Of a stretch of DNA of 64,000 nucleotides, positions 8,667 through 17,084 are shown one piece after another. A program made the translations under genes and the position numbers. Below the pieces are notes generated by a model. The model did no database searches, had not been told where the DNA came from, and worked only from the letters and a program-made list of their open reading frames with translations. Every line of letters begins with the position of its first letter. The first letter of the stretch is position 1. Source of the DNA: Phycisphaera sp. (GTDB taxonomy: Bacteria; Planctomycetota; Phycisphaerae; Phycisphaerales; Phycisphaeraceae); assembly GCA_016125215.1 (NCBI GenBank), contig WGMF01000002.1:114486-178485 (forward strand), given 5' to 3'.

Positions 8667-9800
8667 ATGACCAGTCCCCAAACACCCTTCCGCGTCGCCA
8701 TGGCGTCCGAATTTCGGTCGGAAAACAGCTACGGCAGCTTCATGGGGGTGTTGGATTACAAGCAGCAGGTCGGCCACTGGCAACTCGTGGGGCATATCCA
8801 GAACCCGGTGATCGCGTTCGAGGACATCGACTTCAAAAACATCGACGGAGTGATCGGGTTCTTTCGGCAACAGAGCTGGGCCGACGCCGCCATCAACGCC
8901 GGCGTTGCGGCGGTGAACTTTTCCAACGCGGTCTACGAAATCCCCTTGCCCAGAGTGGGCAACGACGACCACGCCATCGGTGCGCTGGGTGGCGAGCACC
9001 TGCTCGAGCGAGGCTTTGTTCACTTCGGGTTTATTATGTCGCCACACACGTGGTATTCACATCGCAGGCTGGAGGGGTTTGAACGGGTGATCGTTCGTGG
9101 GGCGGAAAGGCAGTGCCACGTCCTGGATACGATGCGGTCAGCCAACGATATATCCTCCATCAAGGCCTGGCTAGACCGCATGCCCAGGCCGATCGGCGTG
9201 ATGGCCGCCAACGACGTGATCGGTTGTCACGCGATAGAGGCCGCCTTGTCGCTGGGCTTGAACGTGCCCGATGACGTGGCGGTCGTCGGGGTGGACAACG
9301 ACCGGTGGTTGACTCAATTTGCGCCCAAGCCCATGTCGAGCATCGAGCCCGACTGGCGACAGATCGGCTACAAGGCGGCACAGATGCTCGACGCGCTCAT
9401 GCACGGCCAGACGCCCGAGTCGCCCAGGTGGGTCCCTCCGCTGCGTGCCGTAACCCGTCATAGCAGCGACATTGTTGTGGCACAGGACCCGATCGTTGCA
9501 CAGGCGCTGCGTTACATCCGTGATCATTTTGCCAGGGGCATCGGCGTCGAGAGCGTGCTCGACGTGGTGGGCGTCTCCCGGAGGAACCTCGAATCCCGCA
9601 TGAAACGCTCGGTTGGCCATACGCCTTACACCGTCATCTGCAGGGTTCAGATCGAGCACGCCAAGAAACTGCTCGTCGAGACCCGCCAGACGATGGCCCA
9701 GGTCGCACAAGCCTGCGGCATCGGGCAGGAACAGTTCTACCCCGTCTTCAAACGCATCACCGGCATGACCCCCGGCGATTACCGCCAACGGTTTAGCTGA
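8667..9800 (+). CDS. XylR-type transcription regulator (LacI-like sensor + AraC HTH)
   Basis: 377 residues from the ATG at 8667 (the frame extends 16 poor codons upstream). Residues ~8-275 form a periplasmic-binding-protein-like sensor of the LacI/GalR type, with VDDVAVVGVDND-like strands (PDDVAVVGVDNDRWLTQ). Residues ~285-377 form an AraC-family double HTH (SVLDVVGVSRRNLESRMKR ... VAQACGIGQEQFYPVFKRIT). E. coli XylR has the same domain order and binds xylose. Here the ligand is presumably a mono- or oligosaccharide released by the neighbouring enzymes. It is divergent from the PEP-CTERM gene and overlaps the convergent regulator at 9793 by 8 bases at their 3' ends. Confidence 0.88.
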   Translation: MTSPQTPFRVAMASEFRSENSYGSFMGVLDYKQQVGHWQLVGHIQNPVIAFEDIDFKNIDGVIGFFRQQSWADAAINAGVAAVNFSNAVYEIPLPRVGNDDHAIGALGGEHLLERGFVHFGFIMSPHTWYSHRRLEGFERVIVRGAERQCHVLDTMRSANDISSIKAWLDRMPRPIGVMAANDVIGCHAIEAALSLGLNVPDDVAVVGVDNDRWLTQFAPKPMSSIEPDWRQIGYKAAQMLDALMHGQTPESPRWVPPLRAVTRHSSDIVVAQDPIVAQALRYIRDHFARGIGVESVLDVVGVSRRNLESRMKRSVGHTPYTVICRVQIEHAKKLLVETRQTMAQVAQACGIGQEQFYPVFKRITGMTPGDYRQRFS

Positions 9801-11031
9801 TCGTTAATGGATGTGATGCTGTCTGTCGAGATTTGATGCGGTACTGACGCGGCGTGGTGCCGTACTCTTTGCAGAACGACCCGTGCAGGAAGTTGGGGGA
9901 TTTGAAGCCGACCAGCGGTGCAAGTTCACTGACCGGCTTATTCGTGGTGCGCAGCAGCTGGGCAAAGCGTTCGAGCCTGACTCTGCGCAATTCGGCGTGC
10001 ATACCCCGACTGTAGTGTTTGCGGAACAGACGTTCGAGCTTGTAACGCGGCGTCCGCAACGCCGCCGCCACGTCGTCGACGGAAATGTCGTGGTCCAATC
10101 GGTCCCAGATATAACGGATCGCGCGGGCAACCAGCGGGTGCTCGACGGCGAGGATATCGGTGCTGCGCCGTGTTTCGATTCGGGGTGGGGAGATGTACGT
10201 CCTGGTCGGTACGGTCTTGCCTTCGATCAACCGTTCGAGCAGGTCTATCGCCACACGCATGGCTTCCGTGCGCCCGAGGTCGATCGCCGAGATCGGCTCG
10301 CTCATCATCTCACAGGTCGAGCGGTGGTTGCCTACTGACAGCAGCGCCACGTCCTCCGGGACCGACAAGCCCAGGCGCTTGCACATCATGCTGGCGATGT
10401 TCGCGTAGTGATCGCTGCAGGCCAGGAGCCCCACAGGCTTGGGCAGGGCGCTGAGCCAGTCGATGAACTTGGCGTTGCGACTCTGTAGCCGGGAACACGA
10501 CGGAGCGGCTTCTCCGTCGATCCGGTTCCCTTCAATTGTCTTGATGAGATATTGTTCACACCTGCAACCCCGCGCATGGGCTTGTTCAACCAGACCTGTT
10601 TCAATCAAGGGCACGATGTCCATTGCCCGATGCCCGAACATCGCCAGATCGTGAAAGCCTCGTTCTGCAAAATGGTCTACCGCCATCCGGCCCGCTTGCG
10701 TGAAATCGGGTAACACCACGGGCACAGCGGTGTCCTCCGGGTGTTCAAGCCGACCTAACCGAACGATCGGGCACCCAAGCTTTCTCAGGCGGATGACTTT
10801 GGGCACGGTCGGCAGGTGGGTGATCAACGCACCCGTCGGTTTGGGTTCACCCGACAAAGTGTCTTCTATGAAGCCCATATTCAACAATCGCCATCCCCGT
10901 GCTCGGGCATGTTCGACCAAGACCTCAAAAGGCCCGTCATCCAGGTCGAAAGAAGTCTTTGTAGAGAGCATAACGAGAGGCTCATGACGTCTTAAGCGTA
11001 TATTATTCAAACTCTTACGTTTCGTAATCAT
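9793..11031 (-). CDS. XylR-type transcription regulator (LacI-like sensor + AraC HTH), second copy
   Basis: 412 residues from the ATG at 11031, chosen because GAAAGAAA lies just upstream; an ATG 54 bases earlier is possible. The sensor spans ~20-300, with SVPEDVALLSVGNHR corresponding to PDDVAVVGVDNDR in the 8667 protein. The AraC HTH spans ~310-412 (ISVDDVAAALRTPRYKLERL, VSELAPLVGFKSPNFLHGSF). It is convergent with the 8667 gene, and the two stop codons overlap by 8 bases. Its upstream region (11032-11387) is shared with the PEP-CTERM gene at 11388 and contains a palindrome, so it may control that gene. Confidence 0.87.
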   Translation of the reverse strand: MITKRKSLNNIRLRRHEPLVMLSTKTSFDLDDGPFEVLVEHARARGWRLLNMGFIEDTLSGEPKPTGALITHLPTVPKVIRLRKLGCPIVRLGRLEHPEDTAVPVVLPDFTQAGRMAVDHFAERGFHDLAMFGHRAMDIVPLIETGLVEQAHARGCRCEQYLIKTIEGNRIDGEAAPSCSRLQSRNAKFIDWLSALPKPVGLLACSDHYANIASMMCKRLGLSVPEDVALLSVGNHRSTCEMMSEPISAIDLGRTEAMRVAIDLLERLIEGKTVPTRTYISPPRIETRRSTDILAVEHPLVARAIRYIWDRLDHDISVDDVAAALRTPRYKLERLFRKHYSRGMHAELRRVRLERFAQLLRTTNKPVSELAPLVGFKSPNFLHGSFCKEYGTTPRQYRIKSRQTASHPLTIS

Positions 11032-11387
11032 TGTGGGTTTCTTTCTTGAAGAGTCCCCTTGACGGTTGTTCCAACCTCTAGACATTTTACCAGAATAGTA
11101 TGAAAAGTGGATAAAATATGTTTCAGAAATTGAATTGAAAACGCACTAATCGTAGTGCATGATAGACCTGCTCACTAGTTGTGTGGGCACGCAATGGTTG
11201 TCCTATGAAGGGCAATTCGGCTAATTCTCGAATTCAACTCAACCCGGAAGCATAAGTGGAGGACTCAAGCGTGTTTGTTAAGAAGATGGTGACAACGTTG
11301 GTGGCTGCTTTATCAGTTCCTATAAGTAATCCCCTAACAGGAGAAACCAACATGATTCGAAACCCATTCATCACAAAGAGGAAAACC
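11032..11387. other. AT-rich divergent intergenic region
   Basis: About 355 bases between the divergent starts at 11031 and 11388, clearly more AT-rich than the surroundings. It contains the perfect palindrome GCACTA-ATCG-TAGTGC at 11143-11158 and several TATAAA/TATGTT-like hexamers around 11110-11125. It probably holds both promoters. An in-frame extension of the PEP-CTERM ORF (from 11256) is not protein-like. Confidence 0.6.
11143..11158. promoter_or_regulatory. candidate operator palindrome
   Basis: GCACTA ATCG TAGTGC, a perfect 6-bp inverted repeat with a 4-bp spacer in the divergent region between a XylR-type regulator and a PEP-CTERM gene. The regulator is the obvious candidate binder, by position only. 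Confidence 0.4.
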
Positions 11388-12278
11388 ATGACTCGCAACG
11401 CACTACTCATCACCGCCACCCTGATCGCAGCTCCGTTGCTCGGCCTGGCCGCGACCTCGGCCCAGGCCGCACTCATTACGCAGGACGGCGACAACAGCGC
11501 CTCCGAAGACTGGAACACAGCCGTAGACTGGTCCAACAACTTAGCCCCCATCGCTGCAAATGATTACATCACCGCTAGCGGCTTACTCTTGCGTGGTGGG
11601 CCGAGCACCAGTGGCGCAGCTTCCACATTCGGTGGCGGCAGCCTTGAAGTTGTTAGCAACTCAAGACTGCTGATGAAAAACATCAACACGACCTCGACCA
11701 TCAACGGCAACCTCACCATCTCAGGCGGGACCGTTGACTTGGGCCCAAACGCTGCTTCACCGACTCCTATTGCGAGAAACGGCACCTTAAAGGTGAACAA
11801 TCTCATTATCTCGGGTACCGGCAGCCAACTGGGTGTGAGTCCACAGGGAGGCGTGTTCACGATCGATGGCACGCTGACGGGCTCTGGTGACCTGACGATG
11901 TTCAGCGTCAGTGATTTTGGAGGAACGATCTCGATTACCGGGATCAGCGGCTACACCGGCGCGATTAACCTTACTTCAAACACAAACGGTTTGGTTGTGG
12001 CCTTCGGCACCGATTACACCTTCTCCAACACGTTTACGATCGGCACGGACTCCGTTCTGAGCGTAACCAGCGGACGGACGCTGACCTTCAACGAGGGCGA
12101 TCTGGTCGATACGGTCAACGGTCCCGTCGCGGCGGGCACCTACACCGCTTCATCTCTCGGTGTGAACTACACCGGCAGCGGCACCATCATCGTTGTCCCC
12201 GAGCCTGCGTCGCTTGTTCTTCTGGGTCTGGGTGGTCTGCTGATCGCCAGCCGAAAGCGTAAGACATCGCACGTATAA
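11388..12278 (+). CDS. PEP-CTERM sorting-domain protein with beta-helix-like body
   Basis: 296 residues from the ATG at 11388, preceded by AAAGAGGA with good spacing. The signal peptide (MTRNALLITATLIAAPLLGL) ends near AQA. The body is rich in Gly, Thr, Asn and Ser with strand-turn repeats (INGNLTISGGTVDLG, LTGSGDLTMF, ITGISGYTGAINLTS), like the strand-rich proteins that carry autotransporter-type repeats. The C-terminus VPEPASLVLLGLGGLLIASR plus basic residues is a PEP-CTERM signal. A hairpin follows at 12403. It precedes a prepilin-like gene. A surface or matrix role is likely; no catalytic motif is seen. Confidence 0.88.
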   Translation: MTRNALLITATLIAAPLLGLAATSAQAALITQDGDNSASEDWNTAVDWSNNLAPIAANDYITASGLLLRGGPSTSGAASTFGGGSLEVVSNSRLLMKNINTTSTINGNLTISGGTVDLGPNAASPTPIARNGTLKVNNLIISGTGSQLGVSPQGGVFTIDGTLTGSGDLTMFSVSDFGGTISITGISGYTGAINLTSNTNGLVVAFGTDYTFSNTFTIGTDSVLSVTSGRTLTFNEGDLVDTVNGPVAAGTYTASSLGVNYTGSGTIIVVPEPASLVLLGLGGLLIASRKRKTSHV

Positions 12279-12402
12279 TCTCGTTTCGATCGGGTGTTCC
12301 ACGAACCCTGTCTATCGTGAGGTCGCCGACGTGGTGGAAGCATGAATGAAACGTTGACGCATGAGGGCCTATCCATGCGTGATGTCAATGATCGAACCTC
12401 CT

Positions 12403-12441
12403 ACAACGGCTGTGCGGGCGTAAGTCCCGCTCCGCCGTTGT
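12403..12441 (+). terminator. stem-loop, possible terminator or attenuator
   Basis: ACAACGGC (12403-12410) pairs with GCCGTTGT (12434-12441), and inside it GCGGG (12414-12418) pairs with CCCGC (12426-12430). TTGATTC follows. The T-tract is weak, so partial readthrough into the prepilin gene is likely. Confidence 0.5.
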
Positions 12442-12497
12442 TTGATTCGTCACGGTCTTGTGTCTCACCCCGGGTGAACATTCCAGAGGACTGAGCC

Positions 12498-13358
12498 ATG
12501 GCGACAACGGAACGTAGGATCAACGGCGGGGCTTGCATTGCACACGGCTTCACGCTTGTGGAACTGCTTGTGGTGATTACGATCCTGGCTTTGCTCGTTG
12601 CGCTCCTGTTGCCCGCACTGCAGCAGGCCCGATACAAAGCCAAACAGGTTGTTTGTCTTGCCCACCTCAATCAAGCCGGGGCCGGGATTGCCAGTTACAC
12701 CGCCGACAACCACAGCTACTACCCCATCGACATCACGCCCTACGGTTCATCCCTGTTCAACGGCACACGGTCGACGCCGCAGCAGATCCAGGCAAAGACG
12801 GGGGGAAACGAAGCGTATAACCTCTACACGCTCCTGGTGGATTACTACGTGAGCAAGACCGGGATGAAAGGTGTCTTCATGTGCCCGCTGGTTGAGCCGG
12901 GGTATGTGAACTACACCACAAACTATTACAAAACGTTCCCCTATCCCCAGACCAACAGTATGCACATCCCCTACGCCCTGTGGGCCGGCTTCCCGGGCAG
13001 CGAGGTGAAGCAGCCGATGCTTCGCATGGGCGAGTCCTGGCAGATAGGCAACGTGGGGCCGAACGCCAATCGGTACAAGACCACCCACGTGCTCTTGAGT
13101 GACATCATTTCAAGAGTGTCCTATGCCGGCGATCCCTCTTTGCCACTCAAAGCCAACCACGTCAAACCCGGCAAGGCCTCGGTCTGGTACGCCGCGGTCA
13201 ATCAATACGCCAAAGGGTGGCAGACCGATACCCCGACGGACGCCAACTTCCTCCGCGACGACCTCAGCGCCCAGACCTTCGATAATATGCACTTTAGCAA
13301 TCAGGACTGGGGTGGAAACATGTACAACACGATGATCCCGCAAGACCTGCTGCGTTAA
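12498..13358 (+). CDS. type IV prepilin-like (pseudopilin) secreted protein
   Basis: 286 residues. Residues 17-40 read [20 protein letters not shown], the prepilin peptidase site (G/F) and hydrophobic helix of type IV pilins and type II secretion pseudopilins. The following [24 protein letters not shown] is typical of the very common DUF1559-like planctomycete prepilins. The remainder (Tyr/Asn-rich, with paired Cys near CPLVEPG) is the globular domain. Such genes occur in many copies per Phycisphaerae genome beside PEP-CTERM genes and sugar regulators. The prepilin peptidase is not in the window. The exact role is unknown. Confidence 0.87.
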   Translation: MATTERRINGGACIAHGFTLVELLVVITILALLVALLLPALQQARYKAKQVVCLAHLNQAGAGIASYTADNHSYYPIDITPYGSSLFNGTRSTPQQIQAKTGGNEAYNLYTLLVDYYVSKTGMKGVFMCPLVEPGYVNYTTNYYKTFPYPQTNSMHIPYALWAGFPGSEVKQPMLRMGESWQIGNVGPNANRYKTTHVLLSDIISRVSYAGDPSLPLKANHVKPGKASVWYAAVNQYAKGWQTDTPTDANFLRDDLSAQTFDNMHFSNQDWGGNMYNTMIPQDLLR

Positions 13359-13473
13359 AAGAGCAGTAGACTCTGCGGTGATTGCCACACACTGTTTTTC
13401 ACCCTATGAATGTGTGGAACATCGAGGTCCCACAATTCGCTCAAGACGTACGCATATTCATGGACAACCCTAC

Positions 13474-14289
13474 ATGGACAGCCCCCAAGACAGCGACACA
13501 TCTCAAGCATTAACCCATCCGTTGGCCGAATCGCAGCGCATCCCGCGCAGGGCGCTGCTCAAAGGTGTGGCCGCTTTGGCTGCGCTCGGCTCAGTCAACG
13601 TATCTGGCGTGATCGGAGCGACCGACGCCGGTGACAAGGCCGTGGCCAAGACGGAGAAATTGGATCTGAAAAAAGGCGCGGTGATCGTCTTCCAGGGCGA
13701 TTCGATTACCGATGCCGGCCGAAAGAAAAACGACGGGATGGCGTGGACAGACAGCGGTGCATTGGGCAACGGTTATCCCGCAATGGCGGCTGGGCAACTT
13801 CTGGCTGATTACCCCGACCGGGAGTTGCAGGTCATCAACCGCGGGGTCAGCGGCAACAAAGTCCCCGACCTGGCGGCACGCTGGCAGGCCGATGCGATCG
13901 ACCTCAAGCCCACCATTCTGAGCATCCTTGTCGGGATCAACGACCTCTGGCACACCATCGCGTTCGGCAGCAAATACAAGGGGACGGTGGCCGACTACGA
14001 GACCGGCTACCGCGACCTGCTGCAACAGACCCGGGATAAAGTCCCCGGCGTCGAGCTGGTCGTATGCGAACCCTTCACGCTGCGCGACTGGCCCGCGTTT
14101 GATCCGTACCGCGCGGTGGCACGCAAACTCGCCGATGAGATGAAGCTGACCTTCGTCCCTCTTCAACAGGTGTTCAGCGACGCCGCAAAAACAGCGCCAA
14201 ACCCGTTTTGGCTGTGGGACGGCATCCATCCCACTCCGGCCGGTCACGCGCTGCTGCTTCAGGCCTGGCGCCGGGTCGTAGGGGTCTGA
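13474..14289 (+). CDS. secreted SGNH/GDSL-family hydrolase with Tat-like signal
   Basis: 271 residues from the ATG at 13474; the frame is open 32 codons further upstream but those residues are not protein-like. The N-terminus has RRALLKGVAALAALG, a twin-arginine-like signal. SGNH blocks are all visible: VFQGDSITDAG (block I, catalytic Ser), NRGVSGN (block II Gly), LVGINDLW (block III Asn) and DGIHPTPAGH (block V Asp/His). This family includes acetyl-xylan esterases and other carbohydrate esterases. With the neighbours, deacetylation of a polysaccharide is likely. It is convergent with pyrE, with 43 bases between the stops. Confidence 0.88.
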   Translation: MDSPQDSDTSQALTHPLAESQRIPRRALLKGVAALAALGSVNVSGVIGATDAGDKAVAKTEKLDLKKGAVIVFQGDSITDAGRKKNDGMAWTDSGALGNGYPAMAAGQLLADYPDRELQVINRGVSGNKVPDLAARWQADAIDLKPTILSILVGINDLWHTIAFGSKYKGTVADYETGYRDLLQQTRDKVPGVELVVCEPFTLRDWPAFDPYRAVARKLADEMKLTFVPLQQVFSDAAKTAPNPFWLWDGIHPTPAGHALLLQAWRRVVGV

Positions 14290-14332
14290 CAAAAGCGCGA
14301 AGAGAAATGACCCGAAATCCGCAGACAACGGG

Positions 14333-14857
14333 TCACTCTTCGATCCCCAGTTCTTTCTTCGTCAGCAGCGCATCGAACACATAGCCCTCGCTTTCTATGT
14401 TCTGGCGTGCCCCCTCCATGCGGTCGATCACCGCGACGATCTTGACGACCGTTGCCCCAGCACCCTGGATCACCTTCGCCGCTTCGAGCACCTGCCCGCC
14501 GGTGGTGGCGATGTCTTCGACGATGAGCACGCGGTCACCCTTGTTGAGTTTGCCCTCGAGTTGTTTGGCGGTGCCGTAGTCTTTCTTCTGGTTCCGGATG
14601 AGCACGCTGGGTTTGCCGGTCTTCATCGACACCGCGGCGACGAGCGGGATCCCGCCGAGCTCCGCCCCGGCCACACGGTCCACCTCGGCGTTCACGTGCC
14701 TGGCAAAACGTTCACCGAGCGCCGCCAGAATGTCCGGCTGGGTCTCGAAGAGATATTTGTCGAGGTAATACTTGCTCTTGCGGCCGCTGCGGAGGGTGAA
14801 GTCGCCGTGGAGAAGGGCGGCCTCGCGGATGCGCTCGATGAGTTGTGCGTCGGTCAT
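14333..14857 (-). CDS. pyrE: orotate phosphoribosyltransferase
   Basis: 174 residues from the ATG at 14857, which has GAAAGA 8 bases upstream; an ATG at 14872 would add five residues. It transfers phosphoribose from PRPP to orotate, giving OMP in pyrimidine synthesis. Visible features are FTLRSGRKSKYYLDK, a GAELGGIPL strand, and the PRPP-binding motif VLIVEDIATTGG. Length is slightly short for the family but complete. It is divergent from the SDR gene at 14910. Confidence 0.93.
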   Translation of the reverse strand: MTDAQLIERIREAALLHGDFTLRSGRKSKYYLDKYLFETQPDILAALGERFARHVNAEVDRVAGAELGGIPLVAAVSMKTGKPSVLIRNQKKDYGTAKQLEGKLNKGDRVLIVEDIATTGGQVLEAAKVIQGAGATVVKIVAVIDRMEGARQNIESEGYVFDALLTKKELGIEE

Positions 14858-14895
14858 GGGTGAGTCTTTCATGGCCGGGAGTATAGCGGCTGGGT

Positions 14896-14901
14896 TACAC
14901 T
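14896..14901 (+). promoter_or_regulatory. candidate -10 box (TACACT) of the SDR gene
   Basis: TACACT ends 8 bases before the ATG at 14910, in the short gap to divergent pyrE. It would give a leaderless transcript. The -35 is not recognisable. Confidence 0.35.
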
Positions 14902-14909
14902 ATCTCACT

Positions 14910-15728
14910 ATGGCGACGTGGGACCTCCAAAACAAAGTCATCGTCATCACCGGCGGGGGCAGCGGCATCGGGGCGGCGACCGCGCTAGCGTGTGCCGATG
15001 TGGGCATGGATGTCGTCGTGTCCGGCCGAACACGGGCCAAACTCGACGCGGTGGTCAAACAAGTTGCCGACCGTGGGAGAAAGGCGCTGGCCGTCGAGTG
15101 CGACGTCAACAATGACGACGACGTGCAACACCTCGTCGATCAGTCCGTCCGTGAGATGGGTCGGATCGATGTCATGTTTGCCAACGCGGGCTTCGGGCGG
15201 ATGGAGGACGTGCTCCAGACCACGGAGCGGGACATGCGGGAGATGTGGGAGACGAATTATTTTGGCACGGTCCGGTGCGTAAAAGCCGCGGTCGAGGCGA
15301 TGTTGAGCAACGCGCCCCCCGTGCGCGGCCACGTCTTGATCTGCTCCAGCGCCGCGAGCCTGATGCCTCTGCCGTTCTACTCGCACTACAGCGCCACCAA
15401 GGCCGCCCAGGCTTCGTTAGCCGGCGCGATGAGGCCAGAGCTTGCGCCGCACGGCATCCGTGTGACCTCGGTCCACCCCGTCGGCACACGCACCGAGTTT
15501 TTCAACACGATGGCGGACCGTTCGCAGCGCTCGACCAGCTTCAACACGCCCAAGGGCCTGATGCAGACATCCGACAGCGTCGCACGGTGCGTGGTCCGGG
15601 CGCTGCGGACCGGCAAGTCCCAGGTCTGGCCGATGCCGTTGGCCCGGTTCGGGCTGTCGTTTTTCTCAGCCTTCCCCGCGCTGGGCGCACGCATCGCCCA
15701 AAGACTCTACGATCAACACCACCCCTGA
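14910..15728 (+). CDS. short-chain dehydrogenase/reductase
   Basis: 272 residues from the ATG at 14910; the upstream extension of the frame overlaps pyrE and is rejected. Classical SDR features are the TGGGSGIGAA cofactor loop near residue 12, NAG at FANAGFG, the catalytic Ser in CSSAAS, and YSATK (YxxxK). The C-terminal ~60 residues are hydrophobic and basic. The substrate cannot be told. gmhA follows 33 bases after the stop, so co-transcription is likely. Confidence 0.9.
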   Translation: MATWDLQNKVIVITGGGSGIGAATALACADVGMDVVVSGRTRAKLDAVVKQVADRGRKALAVECDVNNDDDVQHLVDQSVREMGRIDVMFANAGFGRMEDVLQTTERDMREMWETNYFGTVRCVKAAVEAMLSNAPPVRGHVLICSSAASLMPLPFYSHYSATKAAQASLAGAMRPELAPHGIRVTSVHPVGTRTEFFNTMADRSQRSTSFNTPKGLMQTSDSVARCVVRALRTGKSQVWPMPLARFGLSFFSAFPALGARIAQRLYDQHHP

Positions 15729-15761
15729 CTCACAAGACCGACACGCCACCACGGAGTTTTT

Positions 15762-16349
15762 ATGATCGCCAGCAAAGCCCAGAACGCGCTCCGCTCGAAC
15801 ATCGAGGCCCTCCAGCACCTGCTCGACCACATCGGGCCGATGGCCGAACCGCTCGGACGCGCAGCCCAGATCATGGCCCAAACGCTGACCGGCGGGGGCA
15901 AGCTACTGTGCTGCGGCAACGGCGGCAGCGCAGCCGACAGCGCACACTTTTCCGCTGAGATCGCGGGGCGGTACGTTCTCGAACGCGCGGGCTTCCCCGC
16001 CATCGACCTCACCGCGGACCACAGCCTCGTGACCGCTCTAATCAATGATTACCCGCCCGAGCAGGTCTTCGCCAGGCAGGTGCAGGCGCTGGGCGCTTCG
16101 GGCGACGTGCTGGCGGTCTTCACCACGAGCGGCAACTCGACCAACGTCCGCATGGCGCTCGAAGTCGCCGGTGCCAAGAACATCAAGACCATCGCTTTTC
16201 TCGGCCGCGACGGGGGCAAGTGCAAGGGGCTTGCCGACGTGGAGTTGATCGTCCCCTCGCAGACGACCGCGCGGATCCAGGAAATCCACCAGCTGCTCTT
16301 CCACACGCTCTGCGAAGCGGTGGACCCTGTGCTTGCCGGGCGCGAGTGA
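15762..16349 (+). CDS. gmhA: phosphoheptose isomerase (SIS domain)
   Basis: 195 residues, the usual length for GmhA. It converts sedoheptulose 7-phosphate to D-glycero-D-manno-heptose 7-phosphate, the first step of ADP- or GDP-heptose synthesis for surface glycans. Signatures are CGNGGSAADSAHFSAE, FTTSGNSTNV and TARIQEIHQL, which hold the substrate-binding Ser residues and the catalytic Glu and His. DiaA-type paralogues have the same fold, but the conserved RIQEIH favours GmhA. It sits between the SDR gene and lipB on the same strand. Other heptose genes are not in the window. Confidence 0.9.
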   Translation: MIASKAQNALRSNIEALQHLLDHIGPMAEPLGRAAQIMAQTLTGGGKLLCCGNGGSAADSAHFSAEIAGRYVLERAGFPAIDLTADHSLVTALINDYPPEQVFARQVQALGASGDVLAVFTTSGNSTNVRMALEVAGAKNIKTIAFLGRDGGKCKGLADVELIVPSQTTARIQEIHQLLFHTLCEAVDPVLAGRE

Positions 16350-16390
16350 GGCAAGAATAGCCGCAGATGGACGCAGATGCACACGGATAA
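16350..16390. repeat. dispersed CGCAGATG(A/G)ACGCAGAT-type repeat, copy 1
   Basis: AGCCGCAGATGGACGCAGAT followed by GCACACGGATAAAGACG. Close relatives lie at 50755-50790 (same orientation, also ending ATAAAGACAG) and 50900-50915 (opposite orientation). The annotated lipB start lies inside it. Confidence 0.6.
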
Positions 16391-17078
16391 AGACGTCAAA
16401 TCTGTGAAGATATTGCGGGCCGTTGACCTTGGGCGGTTGCCCTATGCACAAGTGTATGAACTGCAACTGCGTCACCATGCACAGGTCGTGGCGGGGGCGG
16501 CTAACACACTGTTACTCGTCGAGCACGAACCGGTTGTCACGGTGACGAGGCGGAAGGATGCAGGGGATCATGTCCTGATGTCGCGCGAATTGCTCGCGCA
16601 GCGCGGCATTGACATCCAGGAGACCGACCGCGGGGGCGACGTAACCTACCACGGCCCGGGCCAGCTCGTGGCTTACCCGATCCTGCGCATGAACGACTAC
16701 CAGCTCAACGTCGGGCGTTTCATGCGTCTGCTCGAACAGGCGGTCATCGACACGGTCGCTACGTGGGGTGTTGTGGGTAAGCGCCTCGACAAGGCCACCG
16801 GCGTCTGGGTCGATCTCGATGGAGCCACCGATCAACAGCCCGCCAAGCTTGCGGCCCTGGGCATCCGTGTCGTCAAAGGCGTCACCCTGCACGGCGTTGC
16901 GCTCAATGTCACCACCGACCTGACCCACTTCCAGACAATCATCCCCTGCGGTCTGTCCAACACAAACGTGACGAGTTTGTCGGTCCTGCTTGGTGATTCG
17001 TGCCCGGCGATGGAGCAAGTCAAACTCACCTTCGCCGACCGACTGCAACAGTTGTTGAATACGCGCCCGACGGGTTGA
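16377..17078 (+). CDS. lipB: octanoyl-[acyl-carrier protein]:protein octanoyltransferase
   Basis: 233 residues. It moves octanoyl groups from acyl carrier protein to lipoyl domains, the first step in lipoate synthesis. Family signatures are RGGDVTYHGPGQLVAYPI, DKATGVWVD, KLAALGIRVVKGVTLHGVAL and IIPCGL, with the catalytic Cys in the last and the catalytic Lys before GIRV. The first nine residues are encoded by a dispersed repeat (CGCAGATG...), so the real start may be the GTG at 16404 just before KILRAVDLG. lipA is not in the window. Confidence 0.93.
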   Translation: MHTDKDVKSVKILRAVDLGRLPYAQVYELQLRHHAQVVAGAANTLLLVEHEPVVTVTRRKDAGDHVLMSRELLAQRGIDIQETDRGGDVTYHGPGQLVAYPILRMNDYQLNVGRFMRLLEQAVIDTVATWGVVGKRLDKATGVWVDLDGATDQQPAKLAALGIRVVKGVTLHGVALNVTTDLTHFQTIIPCGLSNTNVTSLSVLLGDSCPAMEQVKLTFADRLQQLLNTRPTG

Positions 17079-17084
17079 AGCGTC

